Shown: positions 31,968 to 40,644 of the stretch, piece after piece
How the letters are laid out: each line of letters starts with the position of its first letter
Numbering within the stretch: the stretch's first letter is position 1
NCBI GenBank assembly: GCA_964405775.1
Contig: CAYOPG010000013.1
Location: 1 to 41,338 of the forward strand
Direction of reading: 5' to 3'
Length of the DNA: 41,338 bases
Origin: JAAZFF01 sp964405775
Lineage (GTDB): Bacteria > Verrucomicrobiota > Kiritimatiellia > RFP12 > UBA3636
Notes under the pieces: model-generated
Databases searched by the model: none
Seen by the model: the letters and a program-made list of their open reading frames with translations, nothing else
What the model was told of the DNA's origin: nothing
Position numbers and translations under genes: made by a program

Positions 31968-34900
31968 GTGTACCTTCAGGCGCTCGAAATAATTGGCTTC
32001 AAAAGCTTCGCAAACAAGACTAGGCTCGTCTTCGAACCTGGTATAACGGCGATTGTTGGGCCGAACGGTTGCGGCAAAAGCAACATATCCGACGCCATTC
32101 GCTGGGTGCTGGGCGAACAGCGCCCTACCGCGCTGCGCAGCTCTGCCATGACGGACGTAATCTTCAACGGCACGGATAAGCACAAGCCGCTTGGCATGAC
32201 CGAGGTGTCAATCACCTTCGCGGATTGCGAAAAGGAACTCGGTACGGAATACAACGAGGTTACGATATCACGCCGCGTGTTCCGCTCCGGCGAGGGTCAG
32301 TATTTCATAAACAAGACCCCTTGCCGTCTGCGCGATATCCAACGTCTTTTCATGGGAACCGGCATTGGAACGACCTCTTATTCGGTAATGGCACAAGGCC
32401 AGATCGACGCGATCCTCTCTTCACGCCCCGAAGACCGTCGCGCAATTTTCGAGGAGGCGGCTGGAATCACTCGGTTTCGCGCTGATCGCAGGGAGGCGAT
32501 ACGCAAGCTGGATCAGACAGAGGCAAACCTTCTCCGCCTGAGCGATGTAATACGCGAGCTGCATCGCCAAATAGGGTCGCTCCAGCGTCAGGCTGGCAAG
32601 GCACGCCGGTACAAGGAGCTACAAGGAGAGCTTCGCAAGCTGGATCTTTTCGCGACCACTAAGAAGATTTTGTCCATCAATGAATCCATAACGGCACTAT
32701 CCAAAGAGATTGGACGCATACAAGGCGAATTGGAAACATTGCGCGAACAGGTTGAGAATGGCGAAGTCGCGAGCGCAGAGATCCGCGAAAAGTTGATGGA
32801 TAGCGAGCGTAGAATCGGCGTTGCCATGGAGCAGGCAATGGAGGCTCAGGGGCGATGCAACACCGCCTCTGAATCGATGCGAGTCAATTTGCAGCGCATT
32901 GACGAATACAAGGCATGGACTGAGCGCGATGAGAAGGAAATCGCCGAGATGAACAGCGTGCGCCTAGCTCAGGAGACAAGCCTAAAGCAGCACGAATCAC
33001 AATACGCGACGCTGGAATCTGAACTGGCAGAAGCCGACAAGGCTCTTGCCAAAGCGCGTGCGGAGTTCGATCTCATGCGTGATGCGAACGCCGCCGCCAG
33101 AAACGAGCTACAGCGGCTACGCAATGAATCAGTTGAAACCGAGCGCCTTCACATATCCCTGCAAAACGAGCTTTCGGCGTCCGAGAACTCAGCACGGGAG
33201 AACCTGCTTAAAAACGAGCGCCTCTCCGGCGAAAAAGCGCGCCTTGAAGAGCTGACGAGATCACTGAAAGAACGCCTTGACGAAATCGATGGCGAGACGG
33301 AGACTCTAAACAGCATGGTCGACGCGCATTCCGAGGCGGTATTAGCCAACGAGCGAAAGACAGAGCAGGGACGCAAGGCTTTGCGGGAATGTGAACGCGA
33401 AGAGGCGGAATTGCAGTCTCGCATGGCGGCTCAGTCGGCCAAGATACAGGTACTTTCAGACGCCGCTGCGGACGCCTCGGACTCGCCTGCGGGCACTGCC
33501 CTAATAGCAGACCCCGCCAACACTCTGGGGATGGCTGAAGGATCGGTGCTGGGGCCTATCGCCGAACAGTTCACTGCTCCTGAATCTCATCGCGCGGCGC
33601 TTGAGGCGGTGCTACGCGCTTGGGCTGACGCCGTCGCCGTGCGGACACTCCCAGACGCTGCGGCGGCAGTAGCGAAATTGCAAGAAACAGATAAAAATGC
33701 TGGTGCGAGGATTTTCGTGGCTGATGCAGCGGGTTTTGGAGACGCTTCAAAACCCTCGCTACCCAGACTGCTCGATCACGTAGAATACAAAGAGACTTTT
33801 AAAACCGCCGCGGAAAACCTGCTCGGCAACGTCTACATCGTCGATTCGCTTGAAGCAATCCCCTCCCCTTACCCGGACTGGTGTTCTTTTGTGACGCTAC
33901 GCGGAGCCGCCGTATTCCCCGGAGGCATGGTCGAGATGTGGTCCGCGAAAGGCTCCGTAGCGAGTCCGCTCGCCCGCCACATGATGACGGAGGATGCAAA
34001 GGCGGTTCTCGCAAAATTGGAGCTTGAGACCGAAGAGGCCAGCCTGCGCTCCGAAAATATCCGCAAAGAGGTGGAGTCTGCGGTCAACGCCATGCAGACA
34101 GCGCGCGGACTCTTGGACCAGAGCCGCCGTGCGGCAGCGCAGAAAGAGGGCGAGCGCAACATGTTAAGCGCAGACTTGCAAAGGACAAGCAAAAGTCTTG
34201 CGGACGCCGTCAAGGCGCTTAAAGCGTTGGGAGACGCTTCCAAGAACGCCACGGAGCACAGCCGTGAGCTGGCCGGACGACTTGCGGGCATGGGAGACAG
34301 CCGCAAGCGCATCGCCGACGCCGTAGAAGCTCAAGGCAGGATTGTGCACGAAGCGGAAACTAAATTTCTTGAAGCCCAGACGGCTCTGACCGAGGCCCGG
34401 CTCGCTCAAGCGTCCATCAGCCACCGTGCCGAGACGGCCCGGTCGCAGCGCGACGCCGCAATAGAGCGTATCGCGGAGCTGGAGCGCATGGCAACATCCC
34501 GCACTGCCGGCATTAAATCGTACGAAAAAGGCATACAGCGTCTAGCCTCGGAAAATCAGACGCTTGAAAAAAATCTGGCAGAACTGGAAGCCGAAGTTGT
34601 GGCCAAAAAAGCGGATGCCGATGCTTTGCGCGTTGAGAGAGCCAACAACAAATCAGCGGCGGATCAAGCGGAACTCGTGCTTCAGAACCTGCGCCGCGCA
34701 CTGGACGAAGCGGGAACCAAGCACAACCGCGCCGAAGTTTCACATGCCGAAGCCAAGATGCGCCTGCAGAACATACAGGATCGGTTGATGACCGACTGGC
34801 ACATTACGATTCCGCAGCTTGCGTCAGAGTCGCTCCCGGACTGGGGGGAAGAGGGCGAACCGGCCCTTGACGCTGCTGAAGTGCGCATAGCAGAAATCCG

Positions 34901-35606
34901 CGCAAAGATGGAGGAAATGGGGCCGGTAAATCTTGTTGCAATAGAAGAATACCAGGAAATCGAAGAGCGCCATGCTTTCCTCACAGAGCAGGAGGCTGAC
35001 CTAACAAACGGCAGAACAAAACTACTTGAGCTCATCAAGGACATCGACAAACAATCCACGGAGCTTTTCACCGAAACATTCGAGAAAGCGAAAGCCAATT
35101 TCCAGACAATGTTCGAGCGGCTTTTCGACGGCGGCACGGCTCAACTTGCGCTGATGGACGATGAGAACCTTCTCGAATGCGGTATCGACATCGTGGCGCG
35201 TCCACCCGGCAAAAAGCCTCAGACCATTGCGCTGCTTTCGGGCGGGGAGCGCACGTTGACAGCCGTGGCGTTGCTTTTTGCGATCTACATGATCAAGCCC
35301 AGCCCATTTGCGTTGCTGGACGAAATCGACGCGGCTCTGGATGACTCCAACATTGGGCGTTTCGTTGGGGTGCTGAAGGATTTTCTTGCGCAATCACAGT
35401 TCATCATAATCACGCACAACCAGCACACGATAGCCGGCGCGGACATCGTTTATGGCGTGACTCAGGAAGAGCACGGTATTTCCAAGATAATTTCAATGCG
35501 ACTGAAGCGTGTTGGCGTCGAGGAACTGAAAGGCGAAGAGTTGCCTGAAGTTGCCGCGCCGGCACCGCCAAGCAAAAGAAAAATGAAAAAATATGAGTCT
35601 GTTTGA
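31968..35606 (+). CDS. smc: chromosome partition protein SMC
   Basis: SMC is the ATPase of the bacterial condensin that compacts and separates chromosomes. The 1212-residue protein shows the full plan. The Walker A GPNGCGKSN is at 31-39 and the Q-loop WVLGEQRPTALR is nearby. A first long coiled coil spans about 170-500, and a hinge with alternating Gly/Pro-containing strands spans about 505-665. A second coiled coil returns at about 680-1010. The C-terminal head has the signature LSGGERTLTAVALLFAI near 1090 and Walker B FALLDEIDAALDD near 1115. The start is a GTG at 31968, which gives the canonical N terminus MYLQALEIIGFKSFA, although no strong ribosome-binding site is visible. The 3' end overlaps the next gene by 14 bases. 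Confidence 0.96.
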   Translation: MYLQALEIIGFKSFANKTRLVFEPGITAIVGPNGCGKSNISDAIRWVLGEQRPTALRSSAMTDVIFNGTDKHKPLGMTEVSITFADCEKELGTEYNEVTISRRVFRSGEGQYFINKTPCRLRDIQRLFMGTGIGTTSYSVMAQGQIDAILSSRPEDRRAIFEEAAGITRFRADRREAIRKLDQTEANLLRLSDVIRELHRQIGSLQRQAGKARRYKELQGELRKLDLFATTKKILSINESITALSKEIGRIQGELETLREQVENGEVASAEIREKLMDSERRIGVAMEQAMEAQGRCNTASESMRVNLQRIDEYKAWTERDEKEIAEMNSVRLAQETSLKQHESQYATLESELAEADKALAKARAEFDLMRDANAAARNELQRLRNESVETERLHISLQNELSASENSARENLLKNERLSGEKARLEELTRSLKERLDEIDGETETLNSMVDAHSEAVLANERKTEQGRKALRECEREEAELQSRMAAQSAKIQVLSDAAADASDSPAGTALIADPANTLGMAEGSVLGPIAEQFTAPESHRAALEAVLRAWADAVAVRTLPDAAAAVAKLQETDKNAGARIFVADAAGFGDASKPSLPRLLDHVEYKETFKTAAENLLGNVYIVDSLEAIPSPYPDWCSFVTLRGAAVFPGGMVEMWSAKGSVASPLARHMMTEDAKAVLAKLELETEEASLRSENIRKEVESAVNAMQTARGLLDQSRRAAAQKEGERNMLSADLQRTSKSLADAVKALKALGDASKNATEHSRELAGRLAGMGDSRKRIADAVEAQGRIVHEAETKFLEAQTALTEARLAQASISHRAETARSQRDAAIERIAELERMATSRTAGIKSYEKGIQRLASENQTLEKNLAELEAEVVAKKADADALRVERANNKSAADQAELVLQNLRRALDEAGTKHNRAEVSHAEAKMRLQNIQDRLMTDWHITIPQLASESLPDWGEEGEPALDAAEVRIAEIRAKMEEMGPVNLVAIEEYQEIEERHAFLTEQEADLTNGRTKLLELIKDIDKQSTELFTETFEKAKANFQTMFERLFDGGTAQLALMDDENLLECGIDIVARPPGKKPQTIALLSGGERTLTAVALLFAIYMIKPSPFALLDEIDAALDDSNIGRFVGVLKDFLAQSQFIIITHNQHTIAGADIVYGVTQEEHGISKIISMRLKRVGVEELKGEELPEVAAPAPPSKRKMKKYESV

Positions 35607-35883
35607 AATAGGAATGCTTATATGCTTCGGAGTCAGCTGGCCTGTATCGATCGCCAAGAGCCTCCGAACAAAAAATGTTTCTGGCAAGAGCCCTCTCTTT
35701 TTGTCCATCATAGATTTAGGCTATGTTTTCGGGATCTTGAACAAAGTTGTCAATCGACTTGAGGACGGAAGCATCCACTGGGTCGTGTGGCTATATGCGA
35801 TCAACCTATGCCTCGTTTCCTTAGACCTATTTCTCTACTACTACTACACTTATAAATTCAACAAGGACGCGGTGTCGAAGTAA
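35593..35883 (+). CDS. SemiSWEET/PQ-loop-like small membrane protein
   Basis: The 96-residue protein has three predicted membrane helices: about 4-20, 36-54 and 65-84. The first carries CFGVSWPVSIAKSLRTKNVSGKS, resembling the PQ-loop of SemiSWEET and related small transporters (a Pro in helix 1, then a basic SxR-x-K loop), and GYVFGILNK follows in helix 2. Such proteins dimerise and move small sugars or similar solutes; the cargo here is unknown. It begins 14 bases inside the end of smc, so translation is probably coupled, and ispE follows 30 bases later. Confidence 0.72.
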   Translation: MSLFEIGMLICFGVSWPVSIAKSLRTKNVSGKSPLFLSIIDLGYVFGILNKVVNRLEDGSIHWVVWLYAINLCLVSLDLFLYYYYTYKFNKDAVSK

Positions 35884-35913
35884 GAACTCTGCCACGGCTG
35901 CCTGCTCACAGCA

Positions 35914-36876
35914 ATGCAAACACTGGAAATCGAAACGGTTAGAACAAAGACAAGGACCGCCGTCGTCGAATCACCGGGAAAGATAAACCTCACTCTTGAG
36001 ATTCTGGGTAAGCGCCCTGATGGATATCACGACGTGCGCAGCATCGTTTTGCCTGTTTCGCTTTTTGAAACGGTGGAAGTCACAACACGCGACGACCACG
36101 TGGTTACATGCGTCACAAAAGGCGAAGGGGTAGACGTATCTGGCGTAAACTCACTGCCTACCGAACGGAACCTTGCGGTGCGGGCTGTGCGCGCAATGCA
36201 ACAACTTTGCGGCATTACCAGAGGATGCGACATACGCATCGTAAAACGCATCCCCTTAGGAGCGGGGATGGCAGGCGGCAGCGCAGACGCCGCCGGCGTG
36301 ATTACCGCTTTGCGCACATTGTGGATACCTGAGATACCGTGTTCAGACATTGAAGAGGTAGGGGCTTCAATAGGATCCGACATCCCTGCGCTTATACACG
36401 GCGGAGCCGTTCTGGTAGAAGGACGCGGCGAGCGCGTAAGCAGTATTTCCATTCCGAAAAAACCAGCCCCGGCACTCTTTTGGCTTGTTTTGGCATTCCC
36501 CGGTTTTCCTGTATCCACGAAAGAAATTTACGAAAACTGCCGTCCGGGCTTGACACGCGATGTCGATTTATGTAAAAATGCCGTTTCTTCCGTACGCAAT
36601 GGCGATGTACGGGCGGCAAGTCGCTGGGTCTTTAACGGGCTTCAGGACACCGTAAGCAGACTTTATCCTGAGACTGAGCGCTTTTGCCTGGCGCTTAGAA
36701 GGGGTGGTGCTTTGTCAACACTCCTTTCGGGAAGCGGGTCGGCGGTGTTCGGGCTGGCGGAGGACAGGGATCATGCCGACCGAATTCAAAAGAGCTTACC
36801 GGAGAATGTGTGGAGTAAAGTCGTTTCGACACTGCCCGATGGTGTAATGGCAGCACACGGGCCTTTGACGCCCTGA
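35914..36876 (+). CDS. ispE: 4-diphosphocytidyl-2-C-methyl-D-erythritol kinase
   Basis: IspE phosphorylates CDP-methylerythritol with ATP in the non-mevalonate isoprenoid pathway. It is a GHMP kinase of 320 residues: the substrate segment SPGKINLTLEILGKRPDGYHD at 20-40, the ATP loop PLGAGMAGGSADAAG near 113, and the third motif LLSGSGSAVFGL near 270. The N terminus carries about 20 residues more than many relatives. The last 14 residues (from Leu307) and the stop codon are encoded inside the tRNA-Gln gene that starts at 36833. Members of the family usually end soon after the strand seen here as WSKVVSTL, so this tail is probably an add-on caused by the overlap. Confidence 0.94.
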   Translation: MQTLEIETVRTKTRTAVVESPGKINLTLEILGKRPDGYHDVRSIVLPVSLFETVEVTTRDDHVVTCVTKGEGVDVSGVNSLPTERNLAVRAVRAMQQLCGITRGCDIRIVKRIPLGAGMAGGSADAAGVITALRTLWIPEIPCSDIEEVGASIGSDIPALIHGGAVLVEGRGERVSSISIPKKPAPALFWLVLAFPGFPVSTKEIYENCRPGLTRDVDLCKNAVSSVRNGDVRAASRWVFNGLQDTVSRLYPETERFCLALRRGGALSTLLSGSGSAVFGLAEDRDHADRIQKSLPENVWSKVVSTLPDGVMAAHGPLTP

Positions 36877-36906
36877 GTCATGGTTCGAATCCATGTCGGG
36901 CAACCA
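36833..36906 (+). tRNA. tRNA-Gln (anticodon UUG)
   Basis: A full 74-base cloverleaf is visible. The acceptor stem TGCCCGA/TCGGGCA is perfect, including the U1-A72 pair typical of tRNA-Gln. The D stem is GTGT/GCAC. The anticodon loop CTTTGAC has UUG at 36865-36867. The T arm is CATGG/CCATG around TTCGAAT. The discriminator A and an encoded CCA (36904-36906) follow. The anticodon stem has one C-U mismatch at its first pair. The first 44 bases overlap the 3' end of ispE, and prs begins 23 bases after the CCA. Confidence 0.95.
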
Positions 36907-36929
36907 GTTCGCCAGGGCTGGATGCAGAG

Positions 36930-37919
36930 ATGATGACACTCCACGCTAATCCGGTGTACGGGCAAACACGAAACAAAGCGACAAATAAATTGAAGATATT
37001 CTCAGGCACGGCAAATCCGCAATTGGCGGCGAACATCTGTTCCTATCTTGGAACGGATCCCGGTCCTATCGACATAACTCATTTTCCTGACGGGGAGACG
37101 TTCGTCAAAATAAAGGACAGTGTCCGCGGCGAAGATTGCTTCATTATCCAGTCGATATCCGGCAAACCGAACGACATGCTCATGGAGCTGTTGATAATGA
37201 TCGATGCGATGGTGCGTTCGTCCGCAGCGCGCATCACTGCGGTTCTTCCCATTTACGGGTATGCCCGGCAGGATCGCAAAGACCAGCCCCGAGTGCCGAT
37301 CACGGCAAAGCTCGTGGCAAATCTGCTTGTCGCAGCTGGCGTAGACCGCGTTCTTACAATGGATCTTCACGCCGCACAGATCGTGGGCTTCTTCGACATA
37401 CCGGTTGATCATCTGCACGCGTCGCCGGTAATAGTACGCTATCTGCGCGATAAAAAGCTAGATAACTTGGTCGTCGTAGCGCCGGACACCGGCAGCGTGA
37501 AAACGGCTTACTCATATTCGCGCATATTCAAATGCGGCCTTGCTATAACAGCCAAGCAACGCAAAGGTGCCGAGGAGGTCGAGGCCTACTCACTGGTGGG
37601 AGACGTCGATGGCCGTGATGTGGTAATGATAGACGATCTAACAAGCACCTGCGGAACAATCGCCTCGGCGGCCGAACTCGTGAAACAACATGGTGCGCGC
37701 AACATCTACGCGGCCGTCACCCACGGGCTGCTAAGCGAGAAAGGCCTAGAGCGCCTTTGCAACTCAGAAATTTCCGAGCTGATAGTGACGGACACCGTGC
37801 CGCAGGCCAAGTACGACGATTCGATGCCGATCACGGTGCTTTCCGTCGCCGAGCTGTTTGGCGAGGCAATAAGACGCATACACAACAACCAATCGGTCAG
37901 TTCGCTTTTCAGAATGTAA
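36930..37919 (+). CDS. prs: ribose-phosphate pyrophosphokinase
   Basis: Prs makes PRPP from ribose 5-phosphate and ATP for nucleotide, histidine and NAD synthesis. The 329 residues include KIFSGTANPQLAANIC near 23, HFPDGETFVKI near 52 and the ATP/metal region VLTMDLHAAQIVGFFDIPVD near 138. The PRPP-binding loop VVMIDDLTSTCGTIASA lies near 231, with DLTSTCGT in place of the more usual D-x-x-D-T-A/G-GT. An N-terminal extension of about 20 residues precedes the core. Two adjacent ATG codons (36930, 36933) are possible starts. Its mRNA would have to pass through the tRNA just upstream, so tRNA processing may shape its 5' end. Confidence 0.95.
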   Translation: MMTLHANPVYGQTRNKATNKLKIFSGTANPQLAANICSYLGTDPGPIDITHFPDGETFVKIKDSVRGEDCFIIQSISGKPNDMLMELLIMIDAMVRSSAARITAVLPIYGYARQDRKDQPRVPITAKLVANLLVAAGVDRVLTMDLHAAQIVGFFDIPVDHLHASPVIVRYLRDKKLDNLVVVAPDTGSVKTAYSYSRIFKCGLAITAKQRKGAEEVEAYSLVGDVDGRDVVMIDDLTSTCGTIASAAELVKQHGARNIYAAVTHGLLSEKGLERLCNSEISELIVTDTVPQAKYDDSMPITVLSVAELFGEAIRRIHNNQSVSSLFRM

Positions 37920-37959
37920 TAAAACACCCCTTCCATGGGGGCAGGAGACAAACAGAGTC

Positions 37960-38646
37960 ATGTCAACAGAAATAAAAGTCAACGCAGAACAACGCACATG
38001 CAGCGGTTCAACCGCCGCGCGCCGGCTGCGCCGTGCAGGCGTAATCCCCGCAGTCCTCGCGAACATCGACGGGGGAACGGAATTGATACAGCTGAGCTCC
38101 CACGATTTCGAACGCGTTATGAGCAGGCACGGTGATGCCCAGGTCATGATGTTCATAAACATAGGCGGCAAGGACACGCTCGCGGTGCTGCGCGAAGTCC
38201 AGCGCGACCACCTCACCGGCCGCATATCGCATGCCGATTTCAGCCAGGTCGACACCTCCCGCAAGATGCGCCTCCAGATACAGATCGTGCTGACCGGCGA
38301 ACCGGACGGCGTCCGCAACCAGAACGGCGTACTGGAGCAGCAGACACGCCACATTGAAGTTGAATGTCTGCCCGCAGACGCCATTGAAAGCATCACGGTC
38401 GACACCACGGCTCTCAAGCTCGGAGAAGACATCACAGTCGGAAGCCTTGAACTCGGGGACAAGATCGAGATCATCTCCCCCGATGACACCGTCATAGCTA
38501 CCGTTGCCGAAGCCACGGAGGAAGTGGTAGACGAGCCTGCAGAAGAGGCTGCTGATGGAGCGGCAGCGCAACCAGAGCTGAGCGTGAAGAAAGGCAAAGC
38601 CGAGGACGAGAGCGGACAGGCAGCTCCGGACGCGAAGAAAAAGTAA
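37960..38646 (+). CDS. rplY: 50S ribosomal protein bL25, CTC form
   Basis: The protein binds 5S rRNA in the large subunit. At 228 residues it is the long CTC/TL5 form. The N-terminal L25 domain (1-95) includes RRLRRAGVIPAVL and LREVQRDHLTGRISHADF. A C-terminal beta domain (100-190) contains HIEVECLPADAIESITVD, and an acidic-then-basic Ala/Lys tail follows. AGGAG stands about 13 bases before the ATG, and a small CCCC/GGGG stem-loop precedes it at 37925-37939. It is followed by pth, an order common in bacteria. Confidence 0.95.
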   Translation: MSTEIKVNAEQRTCSGSTAARRLRRAGVIPAVLANIDGGTELIQLSSHDFERVMSRHGDAQVMMFINIGGKDTLAVLREVQRDHLTGRISHADFSQVDTSRKMRLQIQIVLTGEPDGVRNQNGVLEQQTRHIEVECLPADAIESITVDTTALKLGEDITVGSLELGDKIEIISPDDTVIATVAEATEEVVDEPAEEAADGAAAQPELSVKKGKAEDESGQAAPDAKKK

Positions 38647-38694
38647 TACGGATTTTGAACATACCCCCGTTCCCGGTGAAACAGACTAGTTGAA

Positions 38695-39375
38695 GTGAAA
38701 ATGATAGCAGGACTAGGCAATCCAGGCCGCGAATACGCGAAAACCCCGCATAACGTGGGTTTTGAGGCCGTGGACTCAATTTGCCGCACACTCGGAGGCG
38801 ACTGGCGCATCGAGCCGCGATTCAAGGCGGACGTTGCCAAGGTTTCCAAAGGTGGAGAGCAGATCCTGCTCGTTCGCCCGATGACGTATATGAACGCCAG
38901 CGGCGAGGCGGTCGGAGCGATCATGCGGTACTTCCGCATGGAACCGGCCGACGTCGTGGTGGTGTCCGATGATATCAATCTCAAACCTGGGCGAGTGCGC
39001 GTCCGCGCTACTGGCGGAGCAGGCGGCCACAACGGTCTAAAGTCCATAATAGAGCACCTTGGCACGCAGGATTTCACGCGCGTGCGCATCGGCGTGGGGC
39101 GCGGCGAAAATCGCGGCCCGGACCTCGTCGAGCACGTGCTGGGCCGTATGTCGGAAGCTGATTCCGCAAACGTCGCCGAGGGGATCGAAACCGCAGCAGA
39201 GGCGGCGCTTTGCGCCGCGATGGAAGGTACGGTCAAATCAATGGACAAGTACAACGCCACCGAACCGGAAACAACAGATCAATCTAATAAAGAAACGAAA
39301 AAGCAAAATCCCACAACGAACGAATCAACTGAAAATTTTAACAACAAGGAAAAATCAAATGCCCAGGAAATATGA
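38695..39375 (+). CDS. pth: peptidyl-tRNA hydrolase
   Basis: Pth releases peptides from peptidyl-tRNA dropped by ribosomes. The conserved N terminus MKMIAGLGNPGREYAKTPHN (with the catalytic His of PHNVGF near 21), MTYMNASGEAVG near 63, the Asp of VVSDDINLKPG near 93 and GGAGGHNGLKSI near 107 are all present. The start is taken as GTG 38695, which gives the usual MK start; ATG 38701 is the alternative. The 226 residues exceed the usual 185-200 because of a tail of about 40 Asn, Thr, Glu and Lys residues after MDKYNA. This tail runs through the rpsF ribosome-binding site and ends 17 bases inside rpsF. Confidence 0.95.
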   Translation: MKMIAGLGNPGREYAKTPHNVGFEAVDSICRTLGGDWRIEPRFKADVAKVSKGGEQILLVRPMTYMNASGEAVGAIMRYFRMEPADVVVVSDDINLKPGRVRVRATGGAGGHNGLKSIIEHLGTQDFTRVRIGVGRGENRGPDLVEHVLGRMSEADSANVAEGIETAAEAALCAAMEGTVKSMDKYNATEPETTDQSNKETKKQNPTTNESTENFNNKEKSNAQEI

Positions 39376-39805
39376 AGCCCTTTTCATCTTCGCAGGCAGC
39401 GTCAAAGAAGAAGATCTGGACAAGATACTAGAGAAAAGCACGTCTGAAATTGAAAAACTCGGAGGCACAATCGAGAGCTCTGAAATAATCGGACGCCGTG
39501 CATTCGCGCGCACGCTCCAGAAGGAAACGCACGGCTCATACGCCAAAGTGCGGTTCGCAATCGCCCCCGACGTAGTCAAGGAAATCCATGAGGCTTTCAA
39601 GCACAGTGAAGAACACTTCCGCCTCCAGATCGTGCAGCGCGACGAGCGAGTAGAAGCCGCCAAGGCCGCCGATGATGCCCGCCGTGCAGCGTTCAAAGCA
39701 AAAGCAGCCGCGACAGCAGCTGCCGCTGGTGAAAAGGTACCCTTAGCTACCGCCGGGCTTGCCGTTGACGACGAGGACGACGAAGATCTCGACTACAGGC
39801 GTTAA
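39359..39805 (+). CDS. rpsF: 30S ribosomal protein bS6
   Basis: bS6 sits on the platform of the small subunit with bS18. The 148-residue product starts MPRKYEALFIFAG and includes KLGGTIESSEIIGRRAFAR and YAKVRFAIAPDVVKEI, as in the family. The core is about 100 residues; the rest is an Ala/Lys-rich helix and an acidic tail (DDEDDEDLDYRR). The ATG at 39359 has AAGGA 8 bases before it; the longer frame upstream is inside pth and not used. The gene order rpsF-ssb-rpsR-rplI is the standard bacterial operon. Confidence 0.94.
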   Translation: MPRKYEALFIFAGSVKEEDLDKILEKSTSEIEKLGGTIESSEIIGRRAFARTLQKETHGSYAKVRFAIAPDVVKEIHEAFKHSEEHFRLQIVQRDERVEAAKAADDARRAAFKAKAAATAAAAGEKVPLATAGLAVDDEDDEDLDYRR

Positions 39806-39816
39806 CCCGTACAACG

Positions 39817-39846
39817 CGTCGCGGGACTTCGTCCACGCAGGCGACG
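39817..39846 (+). other. nested stem-loop between rpsF and ssb
   Basis: CGTCGC and GCGACG enclose a second stem GGAC/GTCC with a TTC loop. There is a single-base gap on the left and six unpaired bases on the right. It lies in the 85-base spacer of the ribosomal operon and could be an mRNA processing or feedback site. No T-run follows. Confidence 0.4.
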
Positions 39847-39890
39847 GCATTTAGAAGTAGTAGGGAAACAAGACGGGAAAGGAGAGGCAA

Positions 39891-40349
39891 ATGGCAAGCT
39901 ATAACCGAGTCATAGTAATTGGAAACTTGACCAAGGATCCAGAATTAAGGCGGATTCCATCAGGAACTGCCGTTTGCGAACTCCGTCTCGCCATCAATGA
40001 AAACTTCCGCAACAAAGGAGGCGAAATCATCGAGAAAACGGTGTTCGTTGACGCCGTCCTTTGGGACAAGCAGGCAGAGATCGCCAGCAAGTACCTTTCC
40101 AAGGGGAGCCCTGTTTTCATTGAAGGACGCCTCCAGTACGACGAGTGGAAAACTCCACAGGACGAGACGAGGAGCAAACTGCGTATCGTCTGCAGCCGCA
40201 TGCAGCTGATAGGTGCGCCGACACAGCAACGCTCCTCCCAACAACAGCCCTCCCCCACCCCCAACCCCGGATCATTTGGCGACGAAGCCCCGGCTCCCGC
40301 CTCAGAACCGGACGATTTCGACGGCGACGACGACATCCCCCCGTTCTGA
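39891..40349 (+). CDS. ssb: single-stranded DNA-binding protein
   Basis: SSB coats single-stranded DNA in replication and repair. The 152-residue protein has the OB fold at 1-108: YNRVIVIGNLTKDPELRRIP, VFVDAVLWDKQAEIASKYL and GRLQYDEWKTPQDETRSKL. A Gln/Pro-rich linker follows, and the canonical acidic tail DFDGDDDIPPF binds partner proteins. AAAGGAGAGG stands just before the ATG. The gene sits between rpsF and rpsR as usual. Confidence 0.96.
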   Translation: MASYNRVIVIGNLTKDPELRRIPSGTAVCELRLAINENFRNKGGEIIEKTVFVDAVLWDKQAEIASKYLSKGSPVFIEGRLQYDEWKTPQDETRSKLRIVCSRMQLIGAPTQQRSSQQQPSPTPNPGSFGDEAPAPASEPDDFDGDDDIPPF

Positions 40350-40389
40350 GCCGCAAAACATTCACAATAAAAAGATAGAGGATAAATAA

Positions 40390-40620
40390 ATGGCATTCCG
40401 CAAAAACAAGAGAGCACGCAGACCAGAGACTCCACTCCGGAAAAAAACTCCGGACGGGGACGTAACTGTCATCGACATCAACGACGTCGAATTTCTCAGC
40501 CGCTACGTCAGCGAACAGGGCAAAATCCTTCCGCAGCGCCTCACCAGCCTCAACTCAACGCAACAGCGCAAGATCAAAAAAGGCATCCGCCGCGCCCGTT
40601 CCATGGGCCTGATGATGTAA
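40390..40620 (+). CDS. rpsR: 30S ribosomal protein bS18
   Basis: The 76-residue basic protein contains the bS18 core DINDVEFLSRYVSEQGKILPQR and LNSTQQRKIKKGIRRARSMGL, which binds 16S rRNA with bS6. The cysteine motif found in some bS18 proteins is absent. It is 40 bases after ssb and 24 bases before rplI. Confidence 0.96.
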   Translation: MAFRKNKRARRPETPLRKKTPDGDVTVIDINDVEFLSRYVSEQGKILPQRLTSLNSTQQRKIKKGIRRARSMGLMM

Positions 40621-40644
40621 CACTTCAAAAGGACACGAAACACA

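Noticed and set aside
37764..39260. A 498-codon open frame on the minus strand
   Set aside because: It lies opposite prs, rplY and pth, whose protein families are certain, and its Ser/Arg-rich translation is typical of an antisense shadow in GC-rich codons.
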